Assembly (NCBI GenBank): GCA_905116865.2 | Contig: CAJHNH020003117.1 | Coordinates: forward strand, 7,501 to 71,500 | Direction: 5' to 3' | Length of the DNA stretch: 64,000 nucleotides | Origin: Candidula unifasciata | Lineage: Eukaryota; Mollusca; Gastropoda; Stylommatophora; Geomitridae | In this document: positions 33,456 through 45,558 of the stretch, one piece after another | How the letters are laid out: each line of letters opens with the position of its first letter | How positions within the stretch are numbered: the first letter of the stretch is position 1 | Made by a program: the position numbers and the translations under genes | Notes under the pieces: generated by a model | The model's input: only the letters and a program-made list of their open reading frames with translations | What the model was told of the DNA's origin: nothing | Databases searched by the model: none

Positions 33456-34329
33456 TGCTCAAGTCGTTCACGAATATGTTTTTCCCCAGCTGCTGCTCAC
33501 CAAAGTGCTGCCCCTTGTGAAAGTGTCACGAGACATTCTAAAAACATACCCAAGCCATCTACATTTTCTTTTGATAATATTTGTCAGGGATTAATATTTG
33601 AATAGAATAAAAACATAAGCTTCGTACAAATCGTTAATCGATTATTTCTCTACATTCATATTTCCCTTTGGCATGTTAAACATCGTTTGACTCTCTCCTG
33701 TGTCGTTTTTCTATTAGATTAACTAGATTGACTATGCGTTTTCACCAGGACAGTTCAGGTTTCATGCCACGGATTTCCCATGGGTACTCCAAAAGGTGCA
33801 AAATGTCTCGTTTTGTACAATTCTAGGAATAAATTCCTAAATTTCATAATTCCTAAAGAAACAAACTTTTTTTTAAAAAAAGAAAAAGACGGTGTTGAAG
33901 TATTAAATAACACTGGTCAAAAAGTCAACGAACAACCAGAACCTCCAGAGTTTACAGCTGGTGAACGCGAAGAAGAAGAAGAAGACTTGTCAACACATTT
34001 TCAAAAGTTTTGTTTTGGTACCAAAATATAAATATATTTCTTCTTGATTGTGACTTGCTGGTTTCAAATATCATAATGAAATTCAACGATTAGCTGAATT
34101 ATTTTCTAAATGAAGAATTTACGCTACAGTAATACAAATAATGTATTTTTTTTTTTTTAATCTCTGGAGTCAACAGTTAGTCTTTCCGTTTTAGCTTTAT
34201 AAAAATTGTTGTTGCATACTCAGTTAATTTCAACATAAAATAATAGAAACAATTAATAAAGAATACTTAAAGTTCACATACAATGTTTAAAAAAGAAACA
34301 TTTGAACCTTTTCCGTCATTATTCAGGCG
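33456..34329. other. No gene; family G end fragment
   Basis: The segment 33905-33990 matches the end of family G ('gaacaaccagaacctccaga', 'gctggtgaacgcgaagaag'). An 83-codon open stretch over it (33780-34031) is therefore not a gene. The rest is unassigned. Confidence 0.5.
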
Positions 34330-36470
34330 CTGTTTAAGCTTTCTTTGTTTGCTTCTTGTAGTCATTCGGTGAGGTGTCTCGTGTCACAGGCCAGTAGTAA
34401 TCAGCAAGCATTGAAGGGCTCTGATTGCCTTCATACCTTGTCTCCATAGCAGCAATGTCCTGGTGAAATCGCTCACCCATGCTCATCACTGACAGCTCCA
34501 GACTTTGACGTAAAGAAATCCAGATGAAAATAAAGAAAATGAATTTTCAAAGACATGTTGCAGCCAAGACTCTCATATTTGTTCTTACTTTCTACAATCT
34601 CATTGTAATTGTCAGAGCTGTTGTTTTCAAGAAAATTGTCCACCACTGACTTAAGTGCTAGCCATGTTGCTTTTTCCCTGCCAGGCAACACGTAAAGAAA
34701 CTTCTCAACGTGAAACGTTTTTGAATTTGCCGACCAACAAATACTCCCTCTCTTTTTTTTTTTAGCTTCACTCTGTCTTGATCATTTTCTGATGGAATAC
34801 TTGAAAGCATCATCTGCTTTCTCCATGGCCTTAACAAAGTTTTGCATGAGACCCAGCCTAATTAATGTACAAGGGTGGCACAAAAATCTTGATTGTGTCG
34901 ACAAGTGCTGGGTTTTCGATGTTATTACAGCCAGGCTGCAATGGCCGCCTGACTGCCCAATTTCTTCTGATGTAATGTGCATGTTGTGCACGCCTCTCCC
35001 ATTCATAAAGAAAGCAGTAGTATTTGGTATATCCCCCTGCAGTCCAAGCAAAAGATTGACCACTTTTAAATCGCCACAAAGTGACCAATGATAACGATCG
35101 TAGTTTATACACTTCAAAAGCTGCTTAATGTTTTAATAAGTTTCTTTCCTGGGAACTGCATGACCAAATGGAATTGACGGTAATACATTACCATTATTCA
35201 ACCAAAACAGCTTTAAGACTCGTCTTGGACGAATCAATGAAAAAAGTCTCCATTCTTTCGGTTTTGTAATTAATTTTTAGGGCTGCCTTTCGCTCAGAAA
35301 TGTTGTGGTATACGTGTGCTAGCAGAAAGAAAAAAAAAGAAGGAAAAACACAGAAGTAGGGGGGATACAGGAAAATTGTGATTAAGACCAAATGTAATAG
35401 TTCCCCGCTAGACAGCAAAAACAGGAAAGTAAAGAAAAGACAGGGGTTCTTCTACACCGAGATCCTAGAATATTTCACCAGAACCCAGACAATGAATATC
35501 TGTATCGTGGGTTACATGACGACAACCTAATTATATGGGTAAATACATCTAGACGAACCACGGACTACTGATCCTAAATTAAATCAAGCAAATGAATTAT
35601 AATCACATTAAACAGCTGTTTATTTTAGTGAACTAAACACAGCATTAACGTATACTTCACAAATATTACATTAACAACAATCAACGTGCTCCACCAGAAT
35701 CTAAAGCGATCACCAGCTAACAAGTAAATATAATAATGACACCATACACTCAGCAAGATTACCTCAACAATGGCAAAAACCGAAACTTTTTTAACATGTA
35801 CGTTAAGCTTCAATATGCCACCAGACCAACAAATCACTTATAGCTACCTGCCATCCTACCGAGAATACACCCCGAAATATTAAAAAGTATAACTACTAGA
35901 AACTACTATTTCAGGACTAAATATGGAAACATACCACCGCCGCGAAACCAGCTTGACAACCAACCTTTCCCTCCAGTAGCCCGTGCCCATGCTGGCTAGC
36001 CCAATGTGCAAAGCAGCAAAGTAGGTAGGTCTCCACAGGATCCGTCCGGAAGTCAAATAGACAAATACTGAATGAGTTGGTCTTTTTATACACAGTGGCC
36101 AGACTTTTCCCCATTTTAAAGCCAGAATCATCAAGGTGTCGGCCAACGAAACCAAAATCGACAAGCTGCTGAATAGCAGTATTTGTCGTTCTCCAGCCTA
36201 TCACGTACAAAAAGGTCACCTTCTTTGAAAAAAAAATATATATGTGTGTGTAAATATATTTAGCGGTTTCTGTCGGTTCCTATACACAGCAGTTATACCA
36301 TCTTTTGCTAGAAAATTCTACTGTTGCAATCTGGAACCCAAAAGCTCCGCTTTGTTCTTCTGTAAACTCAATTCTCTTACAAGATCATTCAGTTTACTTT
36401 GGGTTATAAAGTGTGGTTTAGTGGATGTAGTTTGCTCAAAATCTGTTTCACTTGAGGTCTGTGGTTAAAT
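34330..36470 (-). pseudogene. Broken gene of a multicopy invertebrate protein family (GERFHQDI type)
   Basis: Minus-strand blocks appear in the order of a large uncharacterised protein family that I recall as multicopy in invertebrate genomes. They are: an N-terminal ITQSKLNDLVRELSLQKNKA then AELLGSRLQQ (about 36430-36310); FIDSSKTSLKAVLVE (about 35245-35197); WSLCGDLKVVNLLLGLQ (about 35095-35040); YTKYYCFLYEWERRAQHAHY in another frame; RLGLMQNFVKAMEKADDAF (about 34865-34805); NMSLKIHFLYFHLDFF (about 34565-34515); and GERFHQDIAAMETRYEGNQS then SMLADYYWPVTRD (about 34475-34375). At least three frameshifts and several stops break it. Between the first and second blocks lie about 950 bp that I do not recognise, either an insertion or an intron. 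Function is unknown; the multicopy pattern suggests an element-encoded protein. Confidence 0.65.
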
Positions 36471-36860
36471 GCCACCAATGTCTTCTTCTTCATCAGTGGA
36501 AGCAGCTGAAATAATTCTGGCTCTTTGGCTATTGATAGGTCATCGCCATATTTTACCGGACGTATACAGTAAGATATATTAGAATGATCAAGAGCCTATT
36601 ACTGTTTAATTTGATATGCCTTTCTCAGTTGGAGGGACAACGCAAAAGTAACAGTTGTTAAGGTGATCAGTGGGCTCTCTCAAATCGCTGGGGCTGCAAA
36701 AGGCATAGTTTGCCTTTCGCCAGTCAACCACAGTTTAAGATTTGCTGCACATGAAATGCAGCATATGTGTGGCACCCAGCTCTTATCTTGATTTCCTATT
36801 CTGCAGCCAAAATACGAACTGTATGTCTTTTTATGTCTTCTTCATTCTTCGTTTTTTTTT
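36471..36860. other. No gene recognised
   Basis: Unassigned sequence between the broken gene and the next repeat. Confidence 0.4.
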
Positions 36861-36863
36861 CAA

Positions 36864-36867
36864 GACA

Positions 36868-36937
<70 letters not shown>
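36864..36937. repeat. (GA)n microsatellite
   Basis: Nearly pure GA dinucleotides directly beside a family G copy. Confidence 0.95.
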
Positions 36938-36940
<3 letters not shown>

Positions 36941-36974
36941 GTCACCTCACTATATACATAACAAAAGGTATCAT

Positions 36975-37252
36975 CCCCGTGTGGGTTCCGGGGCCCATTG
37001 TGGGGAAACTAAGGATAGACCCACTGACTGCCCAAAAGCATGTCGTACAGTTAACTAATTAGAAGCTTCCTTCGAAGACGGAGTACATCTGCCTGAGAGG
37101 CAAGGAACCAACAGTCTGCATTTAAATAGTCAGACCTGTCAAACGGATGTACACGCAAAACTCAGGTTCTGGAACAGGACTAGAGCCCAGAAGTGGATGA
37201 ACAACCAGAACTTTTCGCTGCAGCTTACAGCAGGTGAATGCGAAGAAGAAGG
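36975..37252 (-). repeat. Family G copy, apparently full length
   Basis: It runs from 'gtggggaaactaaggataga' through 'cccaaaagcatgtcgtacag', 'ctgcctgagaggcaaggaac' and 'caggttctggaacaggac' to 'ccagaagtggatgaacaacc' and 'gcaggtgaatgcgaagaag'. It joins the end fragments seen at 1497 and 33905 to the body seen at 17k, 22.7k and 28.7k, and so defines the family at roughly 280 bp. Confidence 0.72.
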
Positions 37253-37925
37253 TATCAGTACTGTTAACATACGCCCTATGCATTTCTAACTATGAGAGTA
37301 TTGATACAGAAAAAGACACTAGCTAATAATGGCAAATGTTTTTTAGAGATAAGATATTTATATATAAAGATGATGTAATCATAGGTGCGATGGCATCATC
37401 AACTTCTGGTTACAGTTTTACTGGTCACAAGAAAATATTATGGAACCGGTCACAGCAGTTGTGTCATTATATATAATTTAGCGCTAATACGGTAAACAGG
37501 CAGCATATATCATGAAAACTAGAGCCATTTAACCTTTTGTAATGTAATTTTTTTTCTCGGTTTTAGCCCACCGAGATTAGTTAAGATCAGATACTTTCAT
37601 TTCTGGTGCATTTTGGTTATTGGCTTGTGTAATCTGGACTAAAAGAGTTCATGTGTTTAGTAATCACAAAACGGTTTTCCGCCACCAGCGATGTTCGTTT
37701 CTAGCGCCACCGATCGACTGTTACAACAAAGATCAAATTCTAATTAGGTTGTGAACCGCTTCAAGCTGGGGCGGCATTTCCCAGTGATAGCAAATTAGAT
37801 GTACAGTTTAGATAAGGCTGAAGCCCCGATATGTAATAGAAAATCAATAGTCTATTTCGTATCAAGCGACTGGCCGTTCATGTAACATTAAACATGGTTA
37901 CATAATTAATTTCAGAACGCAGCTT
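37253..37925. other. No gene recognised
   Basis: Unassigned sequence. Confidence 0.4.
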
Positions 37926-37929
37926 TAGG

Positions 37930-37996
37930 GAGCCGCAGTGATGTAGCGGTTAGACACTCGCCTACAGAGCCAAAGGTCGTGGATTCAGGTCCTGAC
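37930..37996 (+). repeat. tRNA-like SINE head fragment
   Basis: 'cagtgatgtagcggttagac' and 'aaggtcgtggattcaggtcc' follow the spacing of the family B/C heads, but the body does not continue. Not a tRNA gene: no clear acceptor pairing. Confidence 0.5.
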
Positions 37997-38139
37997 ATAC
38001 ATTAAATGCATAAGGCAGACCCCAGAAGTGCGAACATAAACAGTCCGAAGCTTGAAATGCAGTGTGTCGTAAATAGAGGCAGGCAATTACAACAGATCAG
38101 CAGTTGCACACGCATTTAAATGTTTAAAGCACCTCGTGT

Positions 38140-38840
38140 TCTCTGGCAAAGTGAATATATGGAAAGTGAATATATGAAAAGTGAATATTTGGAAAGTGAA
38201 TATATGGAAAGTAAATATAAAGTGAATATATGAAAAGTGAATATATGAAAAGTAAATGTGTGGAAAGTGAATATATGGAAAGTGAATATGTGGAAAGTGA
38301 ATATATGGAAAGTGAATATATGGAAAGTGAATATATGGAAAGTGAATATGTGGAAAGTGAATATATGGAAAGTGAATATATGGGAAGTGAATATATGGAA
38401 AGTGAATAAATGGAAAGTGAATATATGGAAAGTGAATATGTGGAAAGTGAATACATGGAAAGTGAATATATGGAAAGTGAATATATGGAAAGTGAATATA
38501 TGGAAAGTGTATATATGGAAAGTGAATATATGAAAAGTGAATATATGGAAAGTGAATACATGAAAAGTGAATATATGGAAAGTGAATATATGAAAAGTGA
38601 ATATATGAAAAGTGAATATGTGGACCGTGAATATATGGAAAGTGAATATATGGAAAGTGAATCTAAGAAACATGAATCTAGGAAAAGTGGATATATGGAA
38701 AGTGAAAATATGGAAAGTGAAAATATGGAAAGTGAATATATAAAAAGTTAGTAAACAGGTAAGTGAATATTTGGAAAGTGAATAAATGGAAAGTTAATAT
38801 ATGGAAAGTTAATACATGGAAAGTGAATATATGACAAGTG
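38140..38840. repeat. 15-bp minisatellite array
   Basis: About 46 units of 'gtgaatatatggaaa', period 15 bp, very regular at 38250-38680 with single-base variants (tatgtg, tatatgaaa). All frames give open readings (MESEY, KVNIW, FHIFT repeats) because the unit lacks stops. Confidence 0.95.
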
Positions 38841-39299
38841 TGTACATATAGAAAGTAATATCATATATTTTTTAAAGAGCTTACATCAGAAGTGATTAAA
38901 TGAGAAGTTACCATATGCGACGTGAATCAACTGAAAGATACTACGATGAGACAATGAGAAGTGACTTTATGAAAAGTTACTATTAGAAGCCAGTCTCTGA
39001 AAAGTGTCTCTCGTCACACACGTCACACACACAAGTATTCGCACAAAATGTGGAATCCACGTTTGGAAGACAGAAAAACCACAAGACTTAAGAAGAAGTC
39101 CATTGTAGCACCAGAGCCGGAATTGAAACATAAAAGGCGGCCTAGGACAGCGTTTCTCAACCTTTGTATACCAGTGGCCCATTAAAACGGGGACACTTGT
39201 AGTGCGGCCCAAAACGACAACTAATCAAACACAAATAAAACTGACCCATACGCCGCTACGCTAGCTTTTGGCAGAATCATATGGTTGCAAAAAAAAAGT
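38841..39299. other. No gene; possible hAT-type terminus
   Basis: At 39149 'cagcgtttctcaacctttgt' resembles the CAG-GGTTCTCAACC start of hAT-type short elements; no matching right end was found. The remainder is unassigned. Confidence 0.35.
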
Positions 39300-39530
39300 A
39301 AAGCACCCTTTTCCACGCTTTTAGGCGTATAGGGCATATAGGGCTAGACCTATATTTTTATAGACCAATCGGCACAAGATGGGTGATGTGGTCAGCATCA
39401 CACCGGCCGCCTTTACTTCCCGGGACTGCACCAGGTACCCACTCAAGGCTGGGTCGACCTGAGAGCCAAGGTCATTTTTGAAAATAGTCCTCCGCCAGGG
39501 AGCGAACCCACGACCTTATCATATGGTTGC
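39300..39530 (-). repeat. SINE family B copy
   Basis: The reverse complement has the B-box-like 'gtgggttcgctccctggcgg', 'caggtcgacccagccttgag', 'gtaaaggcggccggtgtgat' and 'aagcgtggaaaagggtgctt'. The head is slightly shortened. Confidence 0.8.
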
Positions 39531-39654
39531 CACGCTAGCTACTGTCCTTATTCCCAGTCCAGACTGGACTACTAGTTACGGAACCGTCAGGTGCCTTATT
39601 GTGACTGTTGTTCGCGGTTGAACATTACATAATATAACATATCATAACCCTTGA

Positions 39655-40238
39655 CCCGTTAGGGTCGTGGAGGTGTATCAAGGCTAAGCACTAACACACA
39701 AAACCCGCCATCTTTCTCTGTCTTTCGCTTGATGTATAAGTGTGTGATAACTTAAGTCTTGTCCATTTCTTGATGTTGTCATTCCAGGTCCTTTTTGCGC
39801 ACCTCTTCTTCGACGACATACATCCCCCCCCCTTTTTTTCCCCTTTAATGTTCCTTGAAGTTCAGTCTATGTAATCGAATCCTATCTCACCATGTGCCCG
39901 AACCAAGCTAGCTTGTGACGTTTCATCACTGCCGAAAGAGGTTCCTTATGTCCTGCAAATGTGTATATTTTGTCTATGACATAATTGTTCGTTTTATGTT
40001 CTCAATAACTAATACGTAAAATGAGCCTTCAGCATTTACATTCGAAAGCCTGAATCCTCCTGTTCATTTCCACAGTCAGAGTCCTACTCTCATATCTGTA
40101 CAAGAAAATATACAATACCAGTGATTTGTATACATTTACTGCGATGCTGTTTTTGCTCTTCCACATCGTATTCAGCTGAGACATTGCGGCTGTTGTCATA
40201 TCAAATGCGGTTGAACTTTGTGTGCGTGATTTTGACAT
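39655..40238 (-). pseudogene. RTE-like LINE C-terminal relic
   Basis: The minus strand reads AAMSQLNTMWKSKNSIAV, KSLVLYIFLYRYESRTL and RRIQAFECKC. After frame changes it reads KRHKLAWFGHMVR, then a degraded tail with WNDNIKKWTRLKLSHTY. The LYRYE block (normally LYG-E-W), IQAFE-KC, and LAWFGH--R follow the standard order. Several stops and a C-run interruption near 39823 show decay. Confidence 0.78.
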
Positions 40239-40239
40239 G

Positions 40240-40287
40240 TTTGATTTTCACCCTTGAGATGTTGAATGCTACATACAGAAATTGGAA
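40240..40287 (-). repeat. Family I fragment, diverged
   Basis: 'tttgattttcacccttgaga' corresponds to 'tttgattctcatccttggga' at 57340. Orientation is arbitrary. Confidence 0.4.
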
Positions 40288-40665
40288 CGTTTGAGTTTTT
40301 GAACAACGGATCAACATCATGTAACACGGTTGTAACTCTAAGTCCGAAGAAGCTCAGACAGAGCACATGCTCTGTAGCACCGGCGAGGATCCTGATATAC
40401 TTTAGGTAGATTTTTAACTCCAAATTTTGCCCGGGCAATGCCGTTAGGCTACTCATTTTGATTTCCAACTGCCAAGAGATTTTTTACGTGCGAAGCAATG
40501 CACGCGGGCGTCTTATCTCACTACCCAGAGACCAGGGGGAATTACTATAAGTCCAAGTCCACGTGAAAAAAAAATCCCAGCCATTACCAGGGATTGAACC
40601 CGAAACTTCTAGCACTCGAGGCGGACACCATGCCTCGAGACCAAGCAGCTTTCTAGACAAATAGG
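40288..40665 (-). repeat. SINE family E copy
   Basis: The reverse complement starts near 'gcttggtctcgaggcatggt', then the B-box-like 'cgggttcaatccctggtaat', and ends in 'acatgatgttgatccgttgt'. It is collinear with the other two E copies. Confidence 0.78.
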
Positions 40666-40974
40666 GACAAGAAAACAACTAACCCCTCCCAGTTACACAA
40701 TCAGGCAGACATTTTTTGACAGCCCTGTTCGACTTTACCAGTGGGCCAACCTTTTGAAGAACACGTGTCCTATGAGACACCTAAACTGTGACGGGGAAGT
40801 ACAACTGTCTCGCATTCGTCTGATATTTATTTCTTGGGTGTTGGGCACGAGGGACGAAAACGGGTTTAGTCATCACAGGTTTGGCATTTCTGCCGGGGTT
40901 TGGGGGCTGAATAATGCTTCCTAAAAAAAAGAAATAGCTATCAGATTACGGTGCTGTAAGAGGCAGTTGTGGGA
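40666..40974. other. No gene recognised
   Basis: Unassigned sequence. Confidence 0.4.
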
Positions 40975-42092
40975 AATAGATTACATTTCTCTGGCCATTA
41001 GAGAGAAGGGAGGTGGGAAATAGATTACATTTCTCTGGCCATTAGAGAGAAGGGAGGTGGGAAAATGGATACTTTTTGTAATAGTTAAAGACAAGAAGTT
41101 GAGAATATATTACATTTCTGTAATGGTTAAAGACAAGAAGTGGGGAATATATTCCAATTCTGTAATTGTTAAAGACAAGAAGTGGGGAATATATTACATT
41201 TCTGTAATGGTTTGAGACAAGAAGTGGCGAATATATTACATTTCTGTAATGGTAAAAGACAAGAAGTTGGGAATATATTACATTTCTGTAATGGTTAAAG
41301 ACAAGAAGTAGGGAATATATTAAATTTTTTATAATGGTTAAAGACAAGAAGTGGGGAATATATTACATTTCTGTAATGGTTAAAGACAAGAAGTGGAGAA
41401 TATATTACATTTTTATAATGGTTAAAGACAAGAAGTGGGGAATATATTACATTTCTGTAATTGTTAAAGACAAGAAGTGGAGAATATACTACATTTTCAT
41501 AATGGTTAAAGACAAGAAGTGGGGAATATATTACAGTTTTATAATGGTTAAAGAGAAGAAGTGGGGAATATATTACATTTCTGTAATGGTTAAAGACAAG
41601 AAGTGGAGAATATATTAAATTTTTATAATGGTTAAAGACGAGAAGTGGAGAATATATTACAGTTTTATAATGGTTAAAGACAAAAAGTGGGGAATATATT
41701 ACATTTCTGTAATTGTTAAAGACAAGAATTGGAGAATATACTACATTTTCATAATGGTTAAAGACAAGAAGTGGGGAATATATTACAGTTTTATAATGGT
41801 TAAAGAGAAGAATTGGGGAATATATTACATTTCTGTAATGGTTAAAGACAAGAAGTGGAGAATATATTAAATTTTTATAATGGTTAAAGACGAGAAGTGG
41901 AGAATATATGACATTTCTGTAATGTTAAAGACAAGAAGTGGTCAATATATTACTTTTGTATAATGGTTAAAGACAAGAAGTGGGCAATATATTACATTTT
42001 TATAATGGCCACAGACAAGAAGTGGGGAATTTATTACATATCAGTAATGGTCAAAGACAAGAGGTCGGGAATATATTACATTTCTGGTGCGA
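40975..42092. repeat. 42-bp minisatellite array with 252-bp higher-order repeat
   Basis: About 26 units of 'gttaaagacaagaagtgggg' plus 'aatatattacatttctgtaatg'. Unit variants (tttctgtaa, tttttataa, tttcataa, cagttttata; 'gtgggg' or 'gtggag') recur in the same order at 41447-41640 and 41699-41892, an offset of six units. Plus frames read VKDKKWGIYYISVM repeats; no gene. Confidence 0.93.
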
Positions 42093-42129
42093 TCAGAGAG
42101 GTGAAGTTCTATTTCTAAGGCAATCAGAA

Positions 42130-42149
42130 AGATATATATATATATATAT

Positions 42150-42184
<35 letters not shown>

Positions 42185-42193
42185 TATATATAT

Positions 42194-42224
<31 letters not shown>

Positions 42225-42324
42225 AGATTAGAGACAGAAAGTGGAAAATGTATTAAATGACTGATGCGATCGGACAGAGGATGTGGAAAAATGTATTTAA
42301 TTTCTGAAAGATAGAGAGAGAGAG

Positions 42325-42390
<66 letters not shown>
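42130..42390. repeat. (TA)n and (GA)n microsatellites
   Basis: (TA)n covers about 42133-42194, with (GA)n at 42195-42228 and again at 42306-42388. The segment between them is a diverged tail of the preceding array ('aaagtggaaaatgtattaaa'). Confidence 0.93.
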
Positions 42391-42392
<2 letters not shown>

Positions 42393-42794
42393 GGGACATG
42401 TATTAAATTCCTGATGCGATATCATGAATAGAAGATGGAAAATGTATTAAATATCTAATGCGATCCAAGATCATGGCTTATTGTCTGGTTGCAAAGTTTG
42501 TCCCTTTCTGTCGGTCCACATTTCTTAGATAGCTAATTTCTGAGGCCTGAAGATGGCTTCTGTGAGCTGACTGCGTGACATGGGAGTTAAGCCTAGTGAA
42601 ACAGGTCTATGCTAACTTCGAGGCCGAGGTAGGGGATACTATAGTCAGTCCTTGTGGCAACTGTCAGTGAAAGTACCTTGCAGTGACTGCTGCATCGGAA
42701 GACTAAACACTCATGGGAATGCTCAACGTGCAATGAGGTCGATTGTGATAATATAACAAAATAACAACAACTACTGCTGTTGCTTCTGCTACTA

Positions 42795-43150
42795 CTAGAA
42801 CCACTGCTGCAGTTAACCACTTTTACCGCTGTTATTACCCACTATTACTGCTGTTGGTAACCACTGTTACTGCTGTTGGTAACCACTATTACTGCTGTTG
42901 GTAACCACTGTTACTGCTGCTGTCACCCACTATTACTGCTGTTGGTAACCACTATTACTGCTTTTGTTAACTATTATTAGTGCTGCTGTTAACCACTATT
43001 ACTGCTGCTGTTAACCACTATTACTGCTGTTGTTACCCACTATTACTGCTGCTGTTAACCACTATTACTGCTGCTGTTAACAACCATTACTGCTGCTGTT
43101 AACCACTATTACTGCAGCTTTTAACCACTATTACTGCTATTGCTACAATA
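42795..43150. repeat. 22-bp minisatellite
   Basis: About 16 units of 'ccactattactgctgctgtt' plus 'aa', with GCTGTTGGTA variants at the left. Confidence 0.92.
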
Positions 43151-43739
43151 TAATCACTGGCTATAAAGTCTCTGCCTATTGACTCGCTCCTAATGCCACC
43201 AATGCTTGCGTTTCGTTTCTTTTTTTTTTTCCCGCCTTCTTTTTCCTATCCTCCTCCTTCTCCTTCATCGTTCCGTTGTGACCCTAAACTCTTTCTAGTC
43301 GGGAAAGAAAAGGGGGAGAGGGTGGAGGGGGGGGGAGGTCTTTAGTAACATCTTATGGTGCTCCTTCCTGTCCCTTCTCAGGCAGAGCACCTGATTGTTT
43401 GACCTGAACATACGAAACCACTCAGAAAATGAAGAAGCAAAAGAAATCAGTAGTCTTCAACTTGTTCAGGTATAGCTTCTCTTTATTATATAATCAAGAC
43501 TCTCCCTGCCAACCATCCCTGCCAACCACCCCCCCCCCCCCCCAACATAAACAAAATTTGATTAAAAAGAGGTCCAAAAGAAGGGGAAAAAAACATCCTA
43601 AATACTGTCTACAAGAACTTTGAGAAAACACGCACACAAATTCAAAGTGTGAGATAACAACAGAAACAGTCACCAACAACTGATAATTTAGTGTCTAAAT
43701 ATCATTGCGATGGTTGACACTATTTTGTCTTGATGACTA
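43151..43739. other. No gene recognised
   Basis: T-, G- and C-runs near 43219, 43326 and 43531-43544; otherwise unassigned. Confidence 0.4.
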
Positions 43740-43747
43740 TTCTGGTC
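43740..43747. repeat. hAT target-site duplication, left copy
   Basis: 'ttctggtc' here and 'ttctgatc' at 45559-45566 (7 of 8 identical) flank the element; 8 bp is the hAT standard. Confidence 0.8.
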
Positions 43748-45558
43748 CAGTGTTGCCACTTTTCTTTGACAAAAAATATCCAAAACGGTGTCCAAAAATA
43801 TCTATAAAGATCTAAATCTGTGTGGAAAAGATCTAGAAAAAATATCAAAATTGAAAAAGTCAAAAATTACATAGCTTTTGTTATGATTTACCCTACATAA
43901 TCATGTCCTCACCTTCACTGATGTCTGCCTCACAAGATCCACAGGATAAACTTAGCTTGGATAAGGAAGTTGAAGCTTCAGATCAAAATTAACCCTGGTA
44001 ATCTTTAGCTTTTTCTTAAGCTGTTTTCTTCATTCTCTGTTAACAGTATTCTTGTTTTTAAATCATCAATTTTTTATTCAATTTAATATCCAAGGTGTGG
44101 CTTAGGAGGCAAATAGCTCTCTGTAGTGCAAGCGAGCAAATCAGCTTTAGAAGTTGGCAACACCAATCTTTTACCGAGTGAAATAGCAAGGTGAGATCAT
44201 CAAGTAATTTAACTTTATCAACAAGTTAAGATTCGAACAGTTTATTAACTTTTTGCACTTCCATTTGAATAGGTTATAAATATAGAATTAATGACACATT
44301 TTTTTTTCATCACTGTACATTCCATATAGTTTTTCAGCTGTGTAGTACTTTTCACTTTGTCTTATTTCAAAGTGTGTCTTTAACTTTAGCCATTGCGTCA
44401 TAATTCTTTCAACAGCTGGTTAAATTGATAACCATCTAGTTTTACAATCTGACAGAATTTTCTGTGGTGTGGGACCATCATTCAAGGCTGCATATAATGT
44501 ATTGTATTGCTGTTGTCTGACAAATTATTTGGAAAACCATTAAAGTGTTTCAGCAATAAGGTATTCCAAATTCCTTGGTAAATATTTAGGTGAAGCATGT
44601 GATAATGCTAGCTGCAATGAATGACGCATACATTTTATATGTATTAACGATGGGTTAGCTTCCTTCAACTTGGCATAAACGTCATTGTTTATACCAACCA
44701 TCACTGAGGCACTATCAGTACCAATTACAGTCAAATTCTTCAAGCCTAATTGTTTGCTGATTAAAAAGTCCTTCAGTTCCTAAAGTATACTTTCTACATC
44801 ACACTTTTCCAATTGAACTAGTCCAAGATTTTTTACAAATCGATCAAATGGTCACAGTTTGAAATTGCGCAGTGACAAATTAAAAACATTGCGACTGATA
44901 CTTCAACTTTTGATGAAAACAGATGTCAGCGATGTAATATCTTTAAATGAAACTGCAGTTTTGTGCTTTTTTTAGTCTCTGCATGACTCTTTGAGTTTTG
45001 TATTTTCGCTTTAATTTCACACTTGCAGTACTTACAACAAGCTTTGGTCATATCCCCAGTTTTTAATTTTGTCATCATGCAACCACTCTTTCCAAATTTT
45101 TTGCTCATACTTTACTTTTGGCATGTTGAAAGGTTTTTTCAAAGTGAAAGCCACATAAGAAGGTGAGCAATTTTTTTTTTTTTAAATCACATGAAAAAGA
45201 AACGCAAAGTAAGCACAGTGAGGATACGGTTAAAATAAAGTTAGTATGATTTACGCGCGTTTTTATTAATCAGTACCGGAGCTGCCAGATATAAGTACGT
45301 TGACCCCGGTGAGAGTTCAAAGTTCAAATGATGGCAGTTGTCACAATGTACATGCCAGACCAAAGCAAAAATATTGTAGTAAATATTTTACACAGTAATT
45401 ATTAAATTGACAATGCAAGAAAAAAAAATCTATAAAATATCTAACTCTATGTGAAAAGAATTTAGACAAATATTTACGATCTAAACGTCAAAAACAGTAT
45501 CTAAATGCAATGAAAAAGATCTAAATTTGGATATAAAAGATCCAAAGTGGCAACACTG
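43748..45558 (-). mobile_element. hAT DNA transposon, 1.8 kb, complete ends
   Basis: Its termini are inverted repeats: 'cagtgttgccactttt' at the left and its near complement 'aaagtggcaacactg' at the right. An 8-bp duplication lies outside them. The interior carries a minus-strand hAT transposase relic. The left end also exists as a partial copy at 62639-62812. The element is inactive because its transposase is broken, but the ends are intact enough to be recognised by an active relative. Confidence 0.88.
44200..45108 (-). pseudogene. hAT transposase, frameshifted
   Basis: Transposase of the hAT superfamily, which cuts and pastes the element through its terminal repeats. On the minus strand: an N-terminal BED-type zinc-finger region (45108-44926) with KFGKSGCMMTKLKTGD, CKYCKCEIKA and SHAETKKS; then the catalytic core segment GTDSASVMVG, VYAKLKEANPSLIHIKCMRH and SLQLALSHASPKYLPRNLEY (44743-44540). 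In other frames there follow LNDGPTPQKILSDCKTRW, FEIRQSEKYYTAEKLYGMYS and NKLFESNLVDKVKLLDDLTL. The order matches the family. Several frame changes and stops separate the blocks, and the C-terminal dimerisation segment is weak. Confidence 0.82.

Noticed and set aside
38116..38751. Repetitive protein genes on both strands
   Set aside because: 15-bp unit without stops in any frame; no start context or unique sequence.
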